Shown here: positions 1-8,708 of the stretch, piece by piece | Numbering within the stretch: position 1 is the stretch's first letter | How the letters are laid out: every line of letters begins with the position of its first letter | DNA from: Clostridia bacterium | GTDB taxonomy: Bacteria > Bacillota > Clostridia > Christensenellales > Aristaeellaceae | DNA: 64,000 nt | Direction of reading: 5' to 3' | NCBI GenBank assembly: GCA_017397765.1 | Contig: JAFQIB010000057.1 | Span: 1 to 64,000, forward strand | Notes under the pieces: generated by a model | Told to the model about the DNA's origin: nothing | The model's input: only the letters and a program-made list of their open reading frames with translations | The model's database searches: none | Translations under genes and position numbers: made by a program

Positions 1-222
1 AATGGTGGGAAGTTTGCCACCCCCTCTGGCCCTTGTGAGGTCGCGCTCTGCGCGACGAGCGTTGTCAGCGCTTGCGTTGATAACGCGAAGCCCACAGCAG
101 GCTTTGTGCCTGTTGTGGGCCGGTATGCTTCTTTCTCGGGACCGAGAAAGAAGATCTCTCACAAGTAACCTGCCACAAAGATACAAATATCTAACGATCG
201 CACATCTCGACAAATCCCAATT
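1..222 (+). repeat. Structured five-helix intergenic repeat, copy 1
   Basis: About 222 bp that recurs inverted at 14425-14648 with roughly six differences. An outer stem CTTGTGAG (32-39) / CTCACAAG (158-165) encloses four consecutive hairpins: 40-56 (GTCGCGC arms), 59-86 (GCGTTGTCA-type arms), 90-120 (13-bp stem GCCCACAGCAGGC) and 128-153 (CTTCTTTCTCGG arms). No convincing protein is encoded; open frames across it are interrupted or lack ribosome binding sites. It could be a structured RNA or a non-autonomous repeat, and the transcribed strand is unknown. Confidence 0.8.
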
Positions 223-275
223 TGTCAAGCATCCCACGACGATGCAAACCGGCAGCCATACGCCGTCCGCCCCAT

Positions 276-352
276 AGTCCTGCCGGGTCAGACAGAAAAC
301 GAGCATCCGGCTTCTTTCACCGGATGCCCGTCTGTTTTCTTGGCAGGACAAT
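276..352 (-). terminator. Nested hairpin terminator after the DtxR-type gene
   Basis: Read on the minus strand, the inner stem GCATCCGG/CCGGATGC is followed by TCGTTTTCTG, and an outer stem GTCCTGCC/GGCAGGAC encloses the whole. It lies about 30 bp past the stop of the regulator gene. Confidence 0.6.
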
Positions 353-383
353 TTGGCCTGTGATGCGCGCGGACAAAAGCGCG

Positions 384-755
384 TCAGGATTCAAGCTTCA
401 GCAGGTGCCTGCGCAGGGCGTTGAAGGTTTCGTCGGAAATATCATGCTCGATCCTGCAGGCGTCCTCGCGGGCGACGGCTTCCTCCACGCCGATGCGCAT
501 CAGGAAGGAGCTGATGGTCTTGTGGCGGTCGTATACGCGCATGGCGATCTCCTCGCCCTTTTCCGTCAGGGTGATCAGGTTTTCCGCATCCATGACGATG
601 TACTCATTCTCCCGCAGCTTCTTCATCGCAAAGGACACCGAGGGCTTGGTGACCCCCAGCAGCAGGGAAATGTCCACCGAGCGGACGTAGCCCTTGGTTT
701 CCCGCAGGCGGAGAATGGCCTCCAGATAATCCTCGGCAGATTCATGAATATACAT
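384..755 (-). CDS. DtxR/MntR-family metal-dependent transcriptional regulator
   Basis: This 123-residue protein has an N-terminal winged helix-turn-helix (about residues 5-60, including SVDISLLLGVTKPSVSFAMKKL) and a C-terminal metal-binding and dimerisation domain. Candidate metal ligands are E8/D9 and E12 near the N terminus, the His of DRHKTISSFL, and the E-x2-R-x-E-H cluster of AREDACRIEHDIS, which matches the MntR/IdeR arrangement. It lacks the SH3-like third domain of DtxR, so the length fits MntR. Family knowledge suggests Mn(II)- or Fe(II)-dependent repression. The gene is monocistronic, and an 11-bp palindrome overlaps its predicted transcription start, suggesting autoregulation. No metal transporter lies beside it, so the metal cannot be assigned. 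Confidence 0.88.
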   Translation of the reverse strand: MYIHESAEDYLEAILRLRETKGYVRSVDISLLLGVTKPSVSFAMKKLRENEYIVMDAENLITLTEKGEEIAMRVYDRHKTISSFLMRIGVEEAVAREDACRIEHDISDETFNALRRHLLKLES

Positions 756-769
756 GCAAGCAGCCTCCC

Positions 770-818
770 GTGACAGTTACTGTAACACCATCTTACCATG
801 CTCCGGAGAAAAAAGCAA
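770..818 (-). promoter_or_regulatory. Promoter and palindromic operator candidate of the DtxR-type gene
   Basis: On the minus strand TTGCTT (813-818) and TAAGAT (790-795) are 17 bp apart. The palindrome ACAGT-T-ACTGT within 770-786 covers the expected start site, a usual position for a repressor operator. Confidence 0.55.
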
Positions 819-937
819 GGCCGGCGCAGCAGTCCGAAGCGGCTGCCGCCGTTGCTTTCCCGGAGCGAATCAGAGAAATTTCCCGGCTTCCCGGATGAAA
901 AAGTCATGTTTTCGCCCCTTCTTCCCGCAAAAAGGGC

Positions 938-966
938 TTCCCATACCGGATTTTTTGTGATACAAT
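938..966 (+). promoter_or_regulatory. Candidate efp promoter
   Basis: TTCCCA (938-943) and TACAAT (961-966) are separated by 17 bp and lie about 75 bp upstream of the efp start. Confidence 0.5.
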
Positions 967-1042
967 GTTGGATGGATGCACGCGCGCTCTGCGCCGGGCA
1001 CTGTTAAGCTTTTGATTTTTATATCAATGGAGGAATTGATTC

Positions 1043-1603
1043 ATGATTACTGCTGGCGATTTCCGTAAGGGTATTCAGATCGAGTGGGACGGCGGCGTGT
1101 GGAATATCGTCGACTTCCAGCACGTCAAGCCCGGCAAGGGCGCTGCCTTCGTGCGCACCAAGATCAAGAACGTCATGACCGGCGCTGTGGTTGAGCGCTC
1201 CTTCAACCCTACCGACAAGATGCCCCGCGCCATCATCGAGACCAAGGAAATGCAGTACGTCTACAATGACGGCGAGATGTACTACTTCATGGACGTGGAG
1301 ACCTACGACCAGATCCCCCTGGCGCTGGATCAGGTGGAGGACGCCATCGCTTTCGTCAAGGAAGGCACCAACGTCACCATGCGTTTCTACAAGGGCTCTC
1401 CCTTCTCCGTTGAAGCGCCCAACTTCGTGACCCTGGAGGTTACCGACACCGAGCCCGGCTTCAAGGGCGACACCGCTTCCAACACCTACAAGCCCGCCAC
1501 CCTGGAGACCGGCTTCTCCCTGCAGGTGCCGCTGTTCATCAACACCGGCGATATGATCCGTATCGACACCCGCACCGGCGAGTACATGGAGCGCGCGAAG
1601 TAA
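1043..1603 (+). CDS. efp: Elongation factor P
   Basis: The 186-residue product is a full-length EF-P, which binds between the ribosomal P and E sites and relieves stalling at polyproline stretches. The N-terminal KOW-like domain (about 1-62) carries the loop KPGKG with Lys32, the residue that is post-translationally modified in many bacteria. Two OB-fold domains follow, ending in the typical C-terminal block around [18 protein letters not shown]. The start is preceded by GGAGG at good spacing. It appears monocistronic with its own promoter and a downstream terminator. No modification enzyme (EpmA/B, EarP, YmfI-type) is adjacent. Confidence 0.97.
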   Translation: MITAGDFRKGIQIEWDGGVWNIVDFQHVKPGKGAAFVRTKIKNVMTGAVVERSFNPTDKMPRAIIETKEMQYVYNDGEMYYFMDVETYDQIPLALDQVEDAIAFVKEGTNVTMRFYKGSPFSVEAPNFVTLEVTDTEPGFKGDTASNTYKPATLETGFSLQVPLFINTGDMIRIDTRTGEYMERAK

Positions 1604-1802
1604 GACGCTTGCGCGTTTCGTGAGAATCCTTTTGGGATTTTCACGAAGGGTTTGCACTCCGTCGCTGGTCGCTTCGCTCCCGGCCGCTCCTTCGTGTAAG
1701 GAATGTTTTTTGCAGAGCAAAAAACACCCCGCCCGCCGGGAAGCCCGGCGGATACGAATTGAGTCTGCCGACGGCGGATAAGATAGACAAATAAGCGATC
1801 TC

Positions 1803-1844
1803 CTGCCCGACGGACGTGTGTCTGTCGGGCAGTTCTTGCATATT
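1803..1844 (+). terminator. Rho-independent terminator after efp
   Basis: CTGCCCGAC (1803-1811) pairs with GTCGGGCAG (1824-1832), followed by the T-rich TTCTTGCATATTTT. It lies 200 bp past efp; 1604-1802 contains smaller hairpins (CCGCCGGG/CCCGGCGG) but no gene. Confidence 0.6.
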
Positions 1845-1898
1845 TTCGCAGTTTAGCTGCGTAGAATAGCTATAAACACGATCATCGACTCACAATCA

Positions 1899-2035
1899 AT
1901 AGGGGCCGAAGGAGTGGAGAGGGCATTTACTGAGAACGTGTTCCCAGTGGGAACTTCGCCGAAGGCGAAAGTGGGAAGTAAATGTTGCATGACGGAAAGC
2001 CCTCTCCTCGCCTCCGCAGAGGCGAAATCCCGTCC
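1899..2035 (+). repeat. 61-bp three-way-junction repeat family with flanks, copy 1
   Basis: The core at 1924-1984 has an outer stem CATTTAC/GTAAATG enclosing two hairpins, GTTCCCA-g-TGGGAAC (1940-1954) and TTCGCC-gaa-GGCGAA (1955-1969). A further hairpin, TCGCCTC/GAGGCGA, follows at about 2013-2030. The same core recurs at 37871-37931 and, on the minus strand, at 14662-14722. It sits directly upstream of the ribosome binding site of the gene at 2057. Confidence 0.8.
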
Positions 2036-2056
2036 CCAATAAGGAGGAAAACCGCA

Positions 2057-2500
2057 ATGAGCAAGCTCACCGACCGTATCAGCTTCCTCAAGGGCATGGC
2101 CGCCGGCATGAAGCTGAACATGGATAAGGACGCCAACAAGCTGATGCTGGAAATGCTGACTGTGATGGGCGAGATGGCGGAGGAAATGGCCGCCATGACC
2201 GAGGCCCACAATGACCTGAACGAATACGTCGAATCCATCGACGACGACCTGGCCGATCTGGAGGAGACCCTCTTCGGCGAGGAGGAGCACGCCCCGGACT
2301 GCGACTGCGAGGAGTGCGCAGGCGAGGAGGACGATGAGGAGGACGAGGAGGATGGCGAAGAGGACGACCTGATCGTCTACGCCTGCCCCCACTGCAATCA
2401 CGAGATCGAGTTCAGCGCCTCCGACGTGGACTTCGACGAGGATTACCTCTGCCCCCAGTGCCATAAGCCCATCTTCCCGGAGATCGAAGAGGACGAATAA
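2057..2500 (+). CDS. Acidic CD1247-like protein with C-terminal zinc ribbon
   Basis: This 147-residue protein begins with a helical segment (SKLTDRISFLKGMAAGMK, residues 2-19) typical of the CD1247 N-terminal domain of Clostridia, then predicted coiled coil to about residue 72. A strongly acidic linker with CDCEEC (about 78-103) follows, then a zinc ribbon with YACPHCNHE and LCPQCHKP. Four CxxC-type cysteines suggest one zinc site. The start at 2057 is chosen for the ideal AAGGAGG upstream; an upstream in-frame ATG lies inside the repeat element. Function is unknown. It converges on the minus-strand gene at 2549 across a shared terminator. Confidence 0.85.
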   Translation: MSKLTDRISFLKGMAAGMKLNMDKDANKLMLEMLTVMGEMAEEMAAMTEAHNDLNEYVESIDDDLADLEETLFGEEEHAPDCDCEECAGEEDDEEDEEDGEEDDLIVYACPHCNHEIEFSASDVDFDEDYLCPQCHKPIFPEIEEDE

Positions 2501-2503
2501 AAC

Positions 2504-2550
2504 AGACAGTCGCCTGCACCCCGTCACGGGCATGCAGGCGACTGTCTTTT
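2504..2550. terminator. Bidirectional terminator between convergent genes
   Basis: A 15-bp perfect stem (2504-2518 with 2533-2547, AGACAGTCGCCTGCA) is flanked by TTTTA on the plus strand and by TTTTA-type sequence on the minus strand, so it can stop both converging transcripts. Confidence 0.85.
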
Positions 2551-3538
2551 ATGTTTCAGGGGTTGTCAGCGACTGGATCGCGGCTTCCATGAAGGGACGG
2601 GCCTCCGCCTCGTCCTGCGGAATCCACATCAGCGAGCCGTAGTAACCGTAGCCCTGATGCACAAAGGCAATATCGAGCGCGCAGACCCCGCCGCGTTCCT
2701 CGGCGATCCACGCCTCTGCCCCGCCCAGGTGCTCCAGTGTCACGGCGTAAGGCGCTCCCACTGCGGCGCCATAATAGGTGCTGCGAAGATTGGCGTACCA
2801 GTCCAGCAGGCTGCGGGCGTCCTCCGGATCAACAGGCAGCGTATACATCAGCTGAATCAGCCAGCGGCCGCCGTCCTTCTCTAAGATGAAGGCGGAGTCG
2901 GGGCGAAGCAGCTCTTCCATCGTCACAGGCTGCCAGCTTTCATCCAGCTGAAGCTGCAGCCCGTGCTCCACGCTGATAAAAGCGCCGCCGGGCAGCGGGA
3001 TTTGACGACTCTCCAGCAGTACCTGCTCCCGGTCCGCATCGGCGCAAAAGGAGCGCATCATTGCCAGGGCGGCCTGATCCTGCGCCTCCGTCGCCGGGCC
3101 GGTGATGATCATGTTGTAGCCGAACCGCTCCGTAAAGGCTTCAAACCACAGCGTATGCGCCGCGCTGCCTCGCATGATCTGCCAGCGAAGCTGTACGCCG
3201 TTGGGCAAACGCTCCCCGGCAATTTCCGTTTCGCTGTATGCACCGCCGCTGAGGGCAAACATCATGGAGACACAGCTGTTGAGCTTGTGCTTTGCCGTGC
3301 CTTCGTAGGCGTCTGCAGGCGCAAAATTGGCATATACCAGCCGTCCGCCGCCAAGCTCACAGCGCAGGTCGGAAAACAGATTGCCCGGGGACGGAACGAT
3401 TTCCGCCTGGGCCGGCGCTTCTACCGAAAACAGGCCGAACGCCATTTCCAGCCGCTGCGGCGCTCCTTCCGCCAAGGCGGGCATACCTATCAGCATACAA
3501 AGCAGCAGCACAATCAGCAGCACGAAGCTTCTTTTCAT
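2549..3538 (-). CDS. Secreted protein of unknown function
   Basis: The 329-residue protein starts with a clear signal peptide (MKRSFVLLIVLLLCMLIGMPALAEG, cleavage after ALA). The mature part is a mixed alpha/beta protein with two similar halves, each containing a segment resembling bacterial surface or lipoprotein domains that bind via aromatic residues (YANFAPADAYEGTAKHKL; YANLRSTYYGAAVGAPY). There is no lipobox and no sorting signal. I chose the start at 3538 over the in-frame ATG at 3559 because GAAAGGG lies just upstream and the signal peptide begins there. It is monocistronic. I do not recognise the family. Confidence 0.75.
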   Translation of the reverse strand: MKRSFVLLIVLLLCMLIGMPALAEGAPQRLEMAFGLFSVEAPAQAEIVPSPGNLFSDLRCELGGGRLVYANFAPADAYEGTAKHKLNSCVSMMFALSGGAYSETEIAGERLPNGVQLRWQIMRGSAAHTLWFEAFTERFGYNMIITGPATEAQDQAALAMMRSFCADADREQVLLESRQIPLPGGAFISVEHGLQLQLDESWQPVTMEELLRPDSAFILEKDGGRWLIQLMYTLPVDPEDARSLLDWYANLRSTYYGAAVGAPYAVTLEHLGGAEAWIAEERGGVCALDIAFVHQGYGYYGSLMWIPQDEAEARPFMEAAIQSLTTPET

Positions 3539-3678
3539 GTTCTTCACCCTTTCTTCCAAGCATCTGCATATAGTATACCATGATTTTCCTGCCGGTCACA
3601 GCCGGCTGCGCAGATTTTACAAGTGTAACAGTGCTGGGAAAAACAGCGCTTCCGGGGGCGGCAGATGTTCTCAGCCTG

Positions 3679-3708
3679 TTGCAGAAACAGCTGTTATGGT
3701 GCTATAAT
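3679..3708 (+). promoter_or_regulatory. Sigma-A promoter of the 3743-5456 operon
   Basis: TTGCAG (3679-3684), an 18-bp spacer and a perfect TATAAT (3703-3708), 35 bp upstream of the start codon. Confidence 0.7.
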
Positions 3709-3742
3709 GGGTGCACAAGACATATTCACAGGAGGCATTGCC

Positions 3743-4297
3743 ATGACCGGCTGGGAAATGATCGATCTGCACGGCATCCTGTGCCTTGCAGCTGCTTATC
3801 CCGAAGCCTTTGCGCCGCAGGCCTTTGAAGCGCTGGCAGCGCTGACCGCTGCCCGAACCGCCGGTGTGGAGAATTTCTACCGCCGCGCGATGCAAGCCTG
3901 GCCGCTGCAGCTGCCGCCGAAGACGGAATATCCCCATTGGCTGACGGTGGAGAATGATTACTGTACATCCCTGAGCATCTGCGTGACGGAGCAGGAAAGC
4001 GCGCTGCTCCGGTCGATCCTGCTGACGGCGGCCCGGCTGCGCAGGGAGGAGCGGCTCCCGGAGCTGACCGCGCTGGCAGAGGCGACAAATCAGTTTCCCA
4101 TGATGATCGCCTGGAAGCGCGGGGATGCGCTGCGCTGCGTGAAGAAGGAATTGCGGGGATTCTGCCGGCTGCAGGGCGTGGAGATGGTGCAGGCGCCCCC
4201 GGAGAACGAAGCAGAAAGCTCTGCCGTCTGGCGCAAGGTCAAACGGCGGGCCGCGAATCAACGAAAGCAGGAGGAACAAAGCCATGACCCTTCATGA
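3743..4297 (+). CDS. Hypothetical protein, first gene of a two-gene operon
   Basis: A 184-residue soluble protein, mostly helical by composition, with a basic C terminus (WRKVKRRAANQRKQEEQ). There is no signal peptide or membrane segment. GGAGG precedes the start at 3743. The stop codon lies inside the next gene (14-bp overlap), indicating translational coupling with the serine hydrolase at 4284. I recognise no catalytic motif and cannot assign a function. Confidence 0.75.
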   Translation: MTGWEMIDLHGILCLAAAYPEAFAPQAFEALAALTAARTAGVENFYRRAMQAWPLQLPPKTEYPHWLTVENDYCTSLSICVTEQESALLRSILLTAARLRREERLPELTALAEATNQFPMMIAWKRGDALRCVKKELRGFCRLQGVEMVQAPPENEAESSAVWRKVKRRAANQRKQEEQSHDPS

Positions 4298-5456
4298 TCA
4301 GATCACCGATATCCTTGCCGCCGCTGTGGAGAACGGCGAGTGCGCCGGTGTGAACGTCCTTGTGCGCCGCTATGGCGAGGAAATTCTCTACACCCAGGCC
4401 GGTATGGCCGACCGGGAGGCGGGCCGGCTGATCCAGCGGGATTCCATCTTCCGCCTCTACAGCCAGTCCAAGCCCATCACGGCGGCAGCGGTGATGCTGC
4501 TGGTCGAGCGCGGCCTGATCGACCTGATGGACGGTGTGGACAAATTCCTGTCCGGCTTCCGCGACCCGAAGGTGGTGGACGACCGCGGCTGCATCACCAA
4601 GGCCTACCGCGCGCCCTGGATCATAGAGCTGCTGGGCATGACCGCCGGGCTCTGCTACCCCGACGGCGATCCGGCGGGCCAGTACGCTGCCCGTGTCTTT
4701 GAGGACGCCCATGCCCGGATCCGCGAGGGCGGCGGCATCCCCACGGTGGCATTCATGAACCGCCTGGGTGAACAGCCCCTGGCCTTCCAGCCCGGCACCC
4801 ATTGGCGCTATTCCACCTGTGCGGACGTGCTGGGTGCGGTGGTGGAGGTCGTCTCCGGCAAGCGCTACGGCGAGTTCCTCCGGGATGAATTCTTCCTCCC
4901 GCTGGAGATGAAGGACACCGCCTTCTGGGTCCCGCAGGAGAAGCAGGAGCGCTTCGTCACCTGCTACGAGCATACGGAAAAGGGCCTTGCGCCCTGGCGC
5001 GGGCTGCATCTGGCGGTGGGCGAGTACAGCCGCGAGCCCGCCTTTGAATCCGGCGGCGCAGGCCTGGTCTCCACCCTGGAGGACTACAGCCACTTTGCCG
5101 ACATGATGCTGGGCGACGGTGTCTGGAACGGCAAGCGCATCCTCAGCCCCGCCAGCGTCGCCTTCCTGCGCAGCGGCCAGCTCTCCGACGCCGTGCGCCG
5201 CGATCTGTGGGACAGCCTGGGCGGCCATACCTACGGCAAGCTCTGCCGCATCTGCGACGATCCCGGGCAGGCCGCCTGCCTGGCCCGCAAGGATGAGTTC
5301 GGCTGGGACGGCTGGCTGGGCACCTACTACGCCAATTTCCCCAATGAGGGCATGACCATCCTCTCCATGCAGAACACCACCAACGCCGGCACCACCACTG
5401 TGGTGCGCAAGGTGCGCAACGCGGTGCTGGCTGCGCTGAGCAGGGGAGAGATCTGA
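4284..5456 (+). CDS. Serine hydrolase of the beta-lactamase/class C family
   Basis: A 390-residue cytoplasmic-looking protein of the penicillin-binding/class C beta-lactamase superfamily. The nucleophile motif SxxK is present as S60-Q-S-K63 followed by PITAAAVMLLVERG. The second motif is a Tyr-Ser version (HWRYSTCADVLGAVVEVVSG), typical of EstB/D-aminopeptidase-like esterases. No signal peptide is seen, so a true cell-wall transpeptidase is unlikely; an esterase or peptidase acting on small substrates is more probable. It overlaps the preceding gene by 14 bp and shares its promoter. Confidence 0.9.
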   Translation: MTLHDQITDILAAAVENGECAGVNVLVRRYGEEILYTQAGMADREAGRLIQRDSIFRLYSQSKPITAAAVMLLVERGLIDLMDGVDKFLSGFRDPKVVDDRGCITKAYRAPWIIELLGMTAGLCYPDGDPAGQYAARVFEDAHARIREGGGIPTVAFMNRLGEQPLAFQPGTHWRYSTCADVLGAVVEVVSGKRYGEFLRDEFFLPLEMKDTAFWVPQEKQERFVTCYEHTEKGLAPWRGLHLAVGEYSREPAFESGGAGLVSTLEDYSHFADMMLGDGVWNGKRILSPASVAFLRSGQLSDAVRRDLWDSLGGHTYGKLCRICDDPGQAACLARKDEFGWDGWLGTYYANFPNEGMTILSMQNTTNAGTTTVVRKVRNAVLAALSRGEI

Positions 5457-5529
5457 GAATTTCCCTGAAAATTGGATAAAATCGCGCCCCAGGCACGTTG
5501 TATAGGCAAATCAAACGGGAGGTGTTTGC

Positions 5530-7047
5530 GTGAAAAAGTGGCTGGCGGCGCTTTTCTTTTTTCTGATGCTGGCGCCTGCTGCATGGGCAGAAAACCTGCT
5601 GTATACCGAGCTGTGCGGGCTATGGCGCTGGGCCCCCGCGTCCCCTGCGGCAGCGCTGGGAGACGGTGTATATCTCCATGTGGACGGCCGGTGCGGCCTG
5701 TATGATGCGACCGCTTACGACCCGTACCACACAGACATCATCACCGGCATGAAGCTGCGGGAGGAGGGCCTCTGGTGGCTGCAGGGCGATGATCTGGTGA
5801 TTTCTGTGGGCAAGGAATCCCTCGCCTTCCCGGTGGAAGCGAAAACGGCTCAGGACTGGGCATATCCCGACGGCATACAGATTGGCCAAAGCGTGTACCT
5901 CCCCGCCGCCTGGGAGCGCATGGGCATCCCCTGTGAGCAGATCATTCCGGAAAAGATCATGACCACCATCGGCGAATGGTATGCCGATGAGAAAATCGAA
6001 AGCTACCGCGAGCTGCCCAACATTCCCGGCGGGCCGATGGTATTCATCCTCTTCCGGCATGCAGAGGGCCGCACCCTGGCCGCTCACCAGCTCACGCCGA
6101 ACGGAGACTGGGACATCTGGTACTACACGCACAATGTCCCCCAGGGAGACTACGCCGACATCACCCTGACCGTCAGCAAGGGCGGTGAAAAGGAGCCGCC
6201 CATCTGGTACGACCAGCGGGCGCATGATTATGTTTTTCCCAGCGGCCCCCGGGTCGGCGTATGGACAAGCGATGGCGAGACCCACGGGGAACGGGTCGAA
6301 TATGCCTGGTTTGACGGCATTGGCACCTTGCATGAACACGGAGATTTCCTTCTTGTTCATTATGGTGACAGTCCGGGGCGGCAGGTCGATGTGTTCGGCG
6401 ATGAACTGGTCTTCTATAACATCGGCAACGGCTATGAAGGCGTTCGGTATCTGCATTTTGACCGGCGTATGGGGCGTGTGGATTTTTCCGCCCTGCCCCG
6501 CAGCCTCACCGAGGGCCGTGCCATGGGCGAGGATGAGCCCCGTCTGCCCGCTTGCGTCGAGCCGGACACGAAGATCATGAGCAGGCAGAGCTTCCTCACC
6601 CAGCAGGATGTCAGGCTGCGCGAGGGAAAGACCTGGCCCGTCTACATCGGCCCGGGCAAGCGCTATGGCCGTGCGGCGAACGGCAGGGCCTCCGTCAGCA
6701 CGAACAGCTGGGTGCAGGTCTTTGGCGAATATGAGGGCTGGCTGCTGGTTCATTACGCCATCAGCGCGGAGCAATACCGCTTCGGATGGATTGCCGCTGA
6801 TGCGCTGGCGCCCGGCGAAAGGGTGGAACAGCTGCCCTTCGTCTTCGGGGATATCGTGTCCGGCGACAGGGGATTGCCCCTGACGGATGATCCGCTCAAC
6901 AGCCGGACGCCGCTGGTTACGCTGCCCCTCTCGGCGGATATAGAATACCTGGCGCAGCTGGGCGAGGATTTCAGCTATGTCCGCGTCGAGCATGAGGGCA
7001 GGATGTGGTGGGGCTTTGTGTACACCTGGCCGCTGGGACATGGCTGA
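5530..7047 (+). CDS. Secreted protein with C-terminal SH3-like domain
   Basis: The 505-residue product uses a GTG start with GGGAGGTG upstream and has a signal peptide (KKWLAALFFFLMLAPAAWA). Residues about 20-350 form a large beta-rich region of unknown type. From about residue 365 there is an SH3b-like unit (DVRLREGKTWPVYIGPGK ... WVQVFGEYEGWLLVHYAI), a fold often used for peptidoglycan or surface binding in Clostridia. No catalytic residues are recognisable. It follows the hydrolase by 73 bp without a clear terminator and may be co-transcribed. Related SH3 architecture appears at 48193 and 62246. Confidence 0.78.
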   Translation: MKKWLAALFFFLMLAPAAWAENLLYTELCGLWRWAPASPAAALGDGVYLHVDGRCGLYDATAYDPYHTDIITGMKLREEGLWWLQGDDLVISVGKESLAFPVEAKTAQDWAYPDGIQIGQSVYLPAAWERMGIPCEQIIPEKIMTTIGEWYADEKIESYRELPNIPGGPMVFILFRHAEGRTLAAHQLTPNGDWDIWYYTHNVPQGDYADITLTVSKGGEKEPPIWYDQRAHDYVFPSGPRVGVWTSDGETHGERVEYAWFDGIGTLHEHGDFLLVHYGDSPGRQVDVFGDELVFYNIGNGYEGVRYLHFDRRMGRVDFSALPRSLTEGRAMGEDEPRLPACVEPDTKIMSRQSFLTQQDVRLREGKTWPVYIGPGKRYGRAANGRASVSTNSWVQVFGEYEGWLLVHYAISAEQYRFGWIAADALAPGERVEQLPFVFGDIVSGDRGLPLTDDPLNSRTPLVTLPLSADIEYLAQLGEDFSYVRVEHEGRMWWGFVYTWPLGHG

Positions 7048-7359
7048 GCGCGGCAGGGCAGCTGCCGGCGTCTTGATGGATGAAAATGCAATATGTTGGC
7101 GGCAAGCTGTCCGGCGGGATGGCTTGCTGCCTTTTCTCATGCTGAAAGCATGGGGAAAGAATGAAAGACGCTGAAGGTTGCCCCCCAAGGCGCGCTCAGG
7201 GGAAACGATCAGCGACAGATGACGGACCGTGAGTTCCAGCCGCAGCTACCTTCGCCCCCTTGCCGCGCCCACGGCAGCGCATGTCCCTTTGCGCAGGTAC
7301 GTCTGCCGAGGACTGCTTGCCCGGCAGAAACACTTTTGCGGCTTTCCTGATAATTCTCC
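7048..7359. other. Intergenic region without recognisable gene
   Basis: About 310 bp with no credible ribosome binding site plus frame, no strong terminator and no repeat shared with the rest of the window. I see nothing assignable here. Confidence 0.5.
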
Positions 7360-7388
7360 GTGACAACGCCGCCAAAGGATGCTATACT
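7360..7388 (+). promoter_or_regulatory. Strong sigma-A promoter of the acyltransferase gene
   Basis: GTGACA (7360-7365), a 17-bp spacer and TATACT (7383-7388); each hexamer is one base from consensus. It lies 30 bp upstream of the start codon. Confidence 0.75.
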
Positions 7389-7417
7389 ATAGGCAAACAA
7401 ATCAAAGGAGGGCGCGG

Positions 7418-8647
7418 ATGAAGCCCTATCGACCATCTGCCCGGCATATTCCGGAGCTGAACGGCCTCCGGGTGCTGCTGGTTTTCATCGTCAGCTGGTA
7501 TCATATCTGGCAGCAGTCCTGGTGGACGCCCTATGTGGGGAAGTACTCGCTGGACTTCCTGGTGCGCGCAGGCTATGTGCCGGTGGACGGCACGATCCTG
7601 CTGTCCGGCTTTCTGCTGTTCCTGCCCCATGCCCGTGCCATGCTGCTGGGGGAAGGCGTGCCGGACACGCGGGCCTTCTATCAGAAGCGGCTGATGCGCA
7701 TCGTGCCCAGCTATTTCTTCGTGACGCTGCTGATGCTCTTTGCCGTGGCGATTCCCTACGGCCTGTACTACGGCAACACCGCCAATCTGTGGAAGGATGT
7801 GCTCATGCACCTCACCTTCACCCAGACCTTCGATTTCTCCACCTATATCGCAACGCCCATCGGTGTGGCCTCCTGGACAGTCGCCATTGAGATGCAGGCG
7901 TATCTGATCTTCCCGCTGCTGGCCAAATGGGCCCGGAAGAATCCGCTGGCCACCTTCTCCTCCATGGCGGCGGCCGCGCTGCTGTTCCGCAGCTGGGTCG
8001 TCTGGGGGATGCAGGACTACAATATGGTGGTCAATCAGCTGATCAATTTCCTGGACGTATATGCCATGGGCATGGCGGCCTCCCTGCTGTATGTGAAGCT
8101 GACCACCCTGTACCCGGAGGACCGGCGGCGGTTCCTGTGGCAGGCAGCGGCAACGCTGGCTGTGGCGCTGGCCTTCTGGGGCTTGAAGGAGCTGATGCAG
8201 GATCAGGCCGGCTCCAGCGGACAATCCGCCATCCAGGCCGGACAGATGGTGCGCCGCCCGGCCTTCGCCTTCCTGCTGGCGCTTTTGACCCTGGGGCTGC
8301 CCTTTGCCGTGCGGCCCGTCCGCTTCCTTGCCGGCAACAGGCTGATGGGCTTCCTGGCCATGATCAGCATGAACTACTACCTCATGCACCAGAACATCGC
8401 CGTGCACCTCAAGCGCATCGGCTTCCCGCCCTCGGTGAGCGACATGCCCAACATGGCGCCCGGAGGCCCGGAAAAGCCCTGGGTCTACCAGTATACGGCG
8501 CTTTGCTTCGGACTGTCGGTGCTGACGGCCATCGCCATCACCTTCCTGATCGAAAAGCCCGGCGCCTGGGCGCTGAAGAAGGGCTTTGCCCGCCTGAATC
8601 AAGCGCAGGACGCCTGGCTGGCCCGGAAAAAGGAGCCCCAGGCATGA
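7418..8647 (+). CDS. Membrane acyltransferase, OafA/YrhL (acyltransferase-3) family
   Basis: The 409-residue integral membrane protein begins HIPELNGLRVLLVFIVSWYHIWQ, the acyltransferase-3 signature in which the His of the first helix is catalytic. About ten hydrophobic segments follow, including RLMRIVPSYFFVTLLML and WTVAIEMQAYLIFPLLAKWARKN, both characteristic of the family. Members O-acylate cell-surface glycans such as peptidoglycan, teichoic acids or exopolysaccharide. The start at 7418 has AAAGGAGG upstream. A polysaccharide deacetylase follows 61 bp downstream, so both may modify cell-envelope glycans; the pairing is inference. Confidence 0.9.
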   Translation: MKPYRPSARHIPELNGLRVLLVFIVSWYHIWQQSWWTPYVGKYSLDFLVRAGYVPVDGTILLSGFLLFLPHARAMLLGEGVPDTRAFYQKRLMRIVPSYFFVTLLMLFAVAIPYGLYYGNTANLWKDVLMHLTFTQTFDFSTYIATPIGVASWTVAIEMQAYLIFPLLAKWARKNPLATFSSMAAAALLFRSWVVWGMQDYNMVVNQLINFLDVYAMGMAASLLYVKLTTLYPEDRRRFLWQAAATLAVALAFWGLKELMQDQAGSSGQSAIQAGQMVRRPAFAFLLALLTLGLPFAVRPVRFLAGNRLMGFLAMISMNYYLMHQNIAVHLKRIGFPPSVSDMPNMAPGGPEKPWVYQYTALCFGLSVLTAIAITFLIEKPGAWALKKGFARLNQAQDAWLARKKEPQA

Positions 8648-8708
8648 CGTGCCGCTCCTTTTCTGCCGGCGTATTCCACCCGATCTATCTTTGAAAGGAG
8701 AAAACCAT

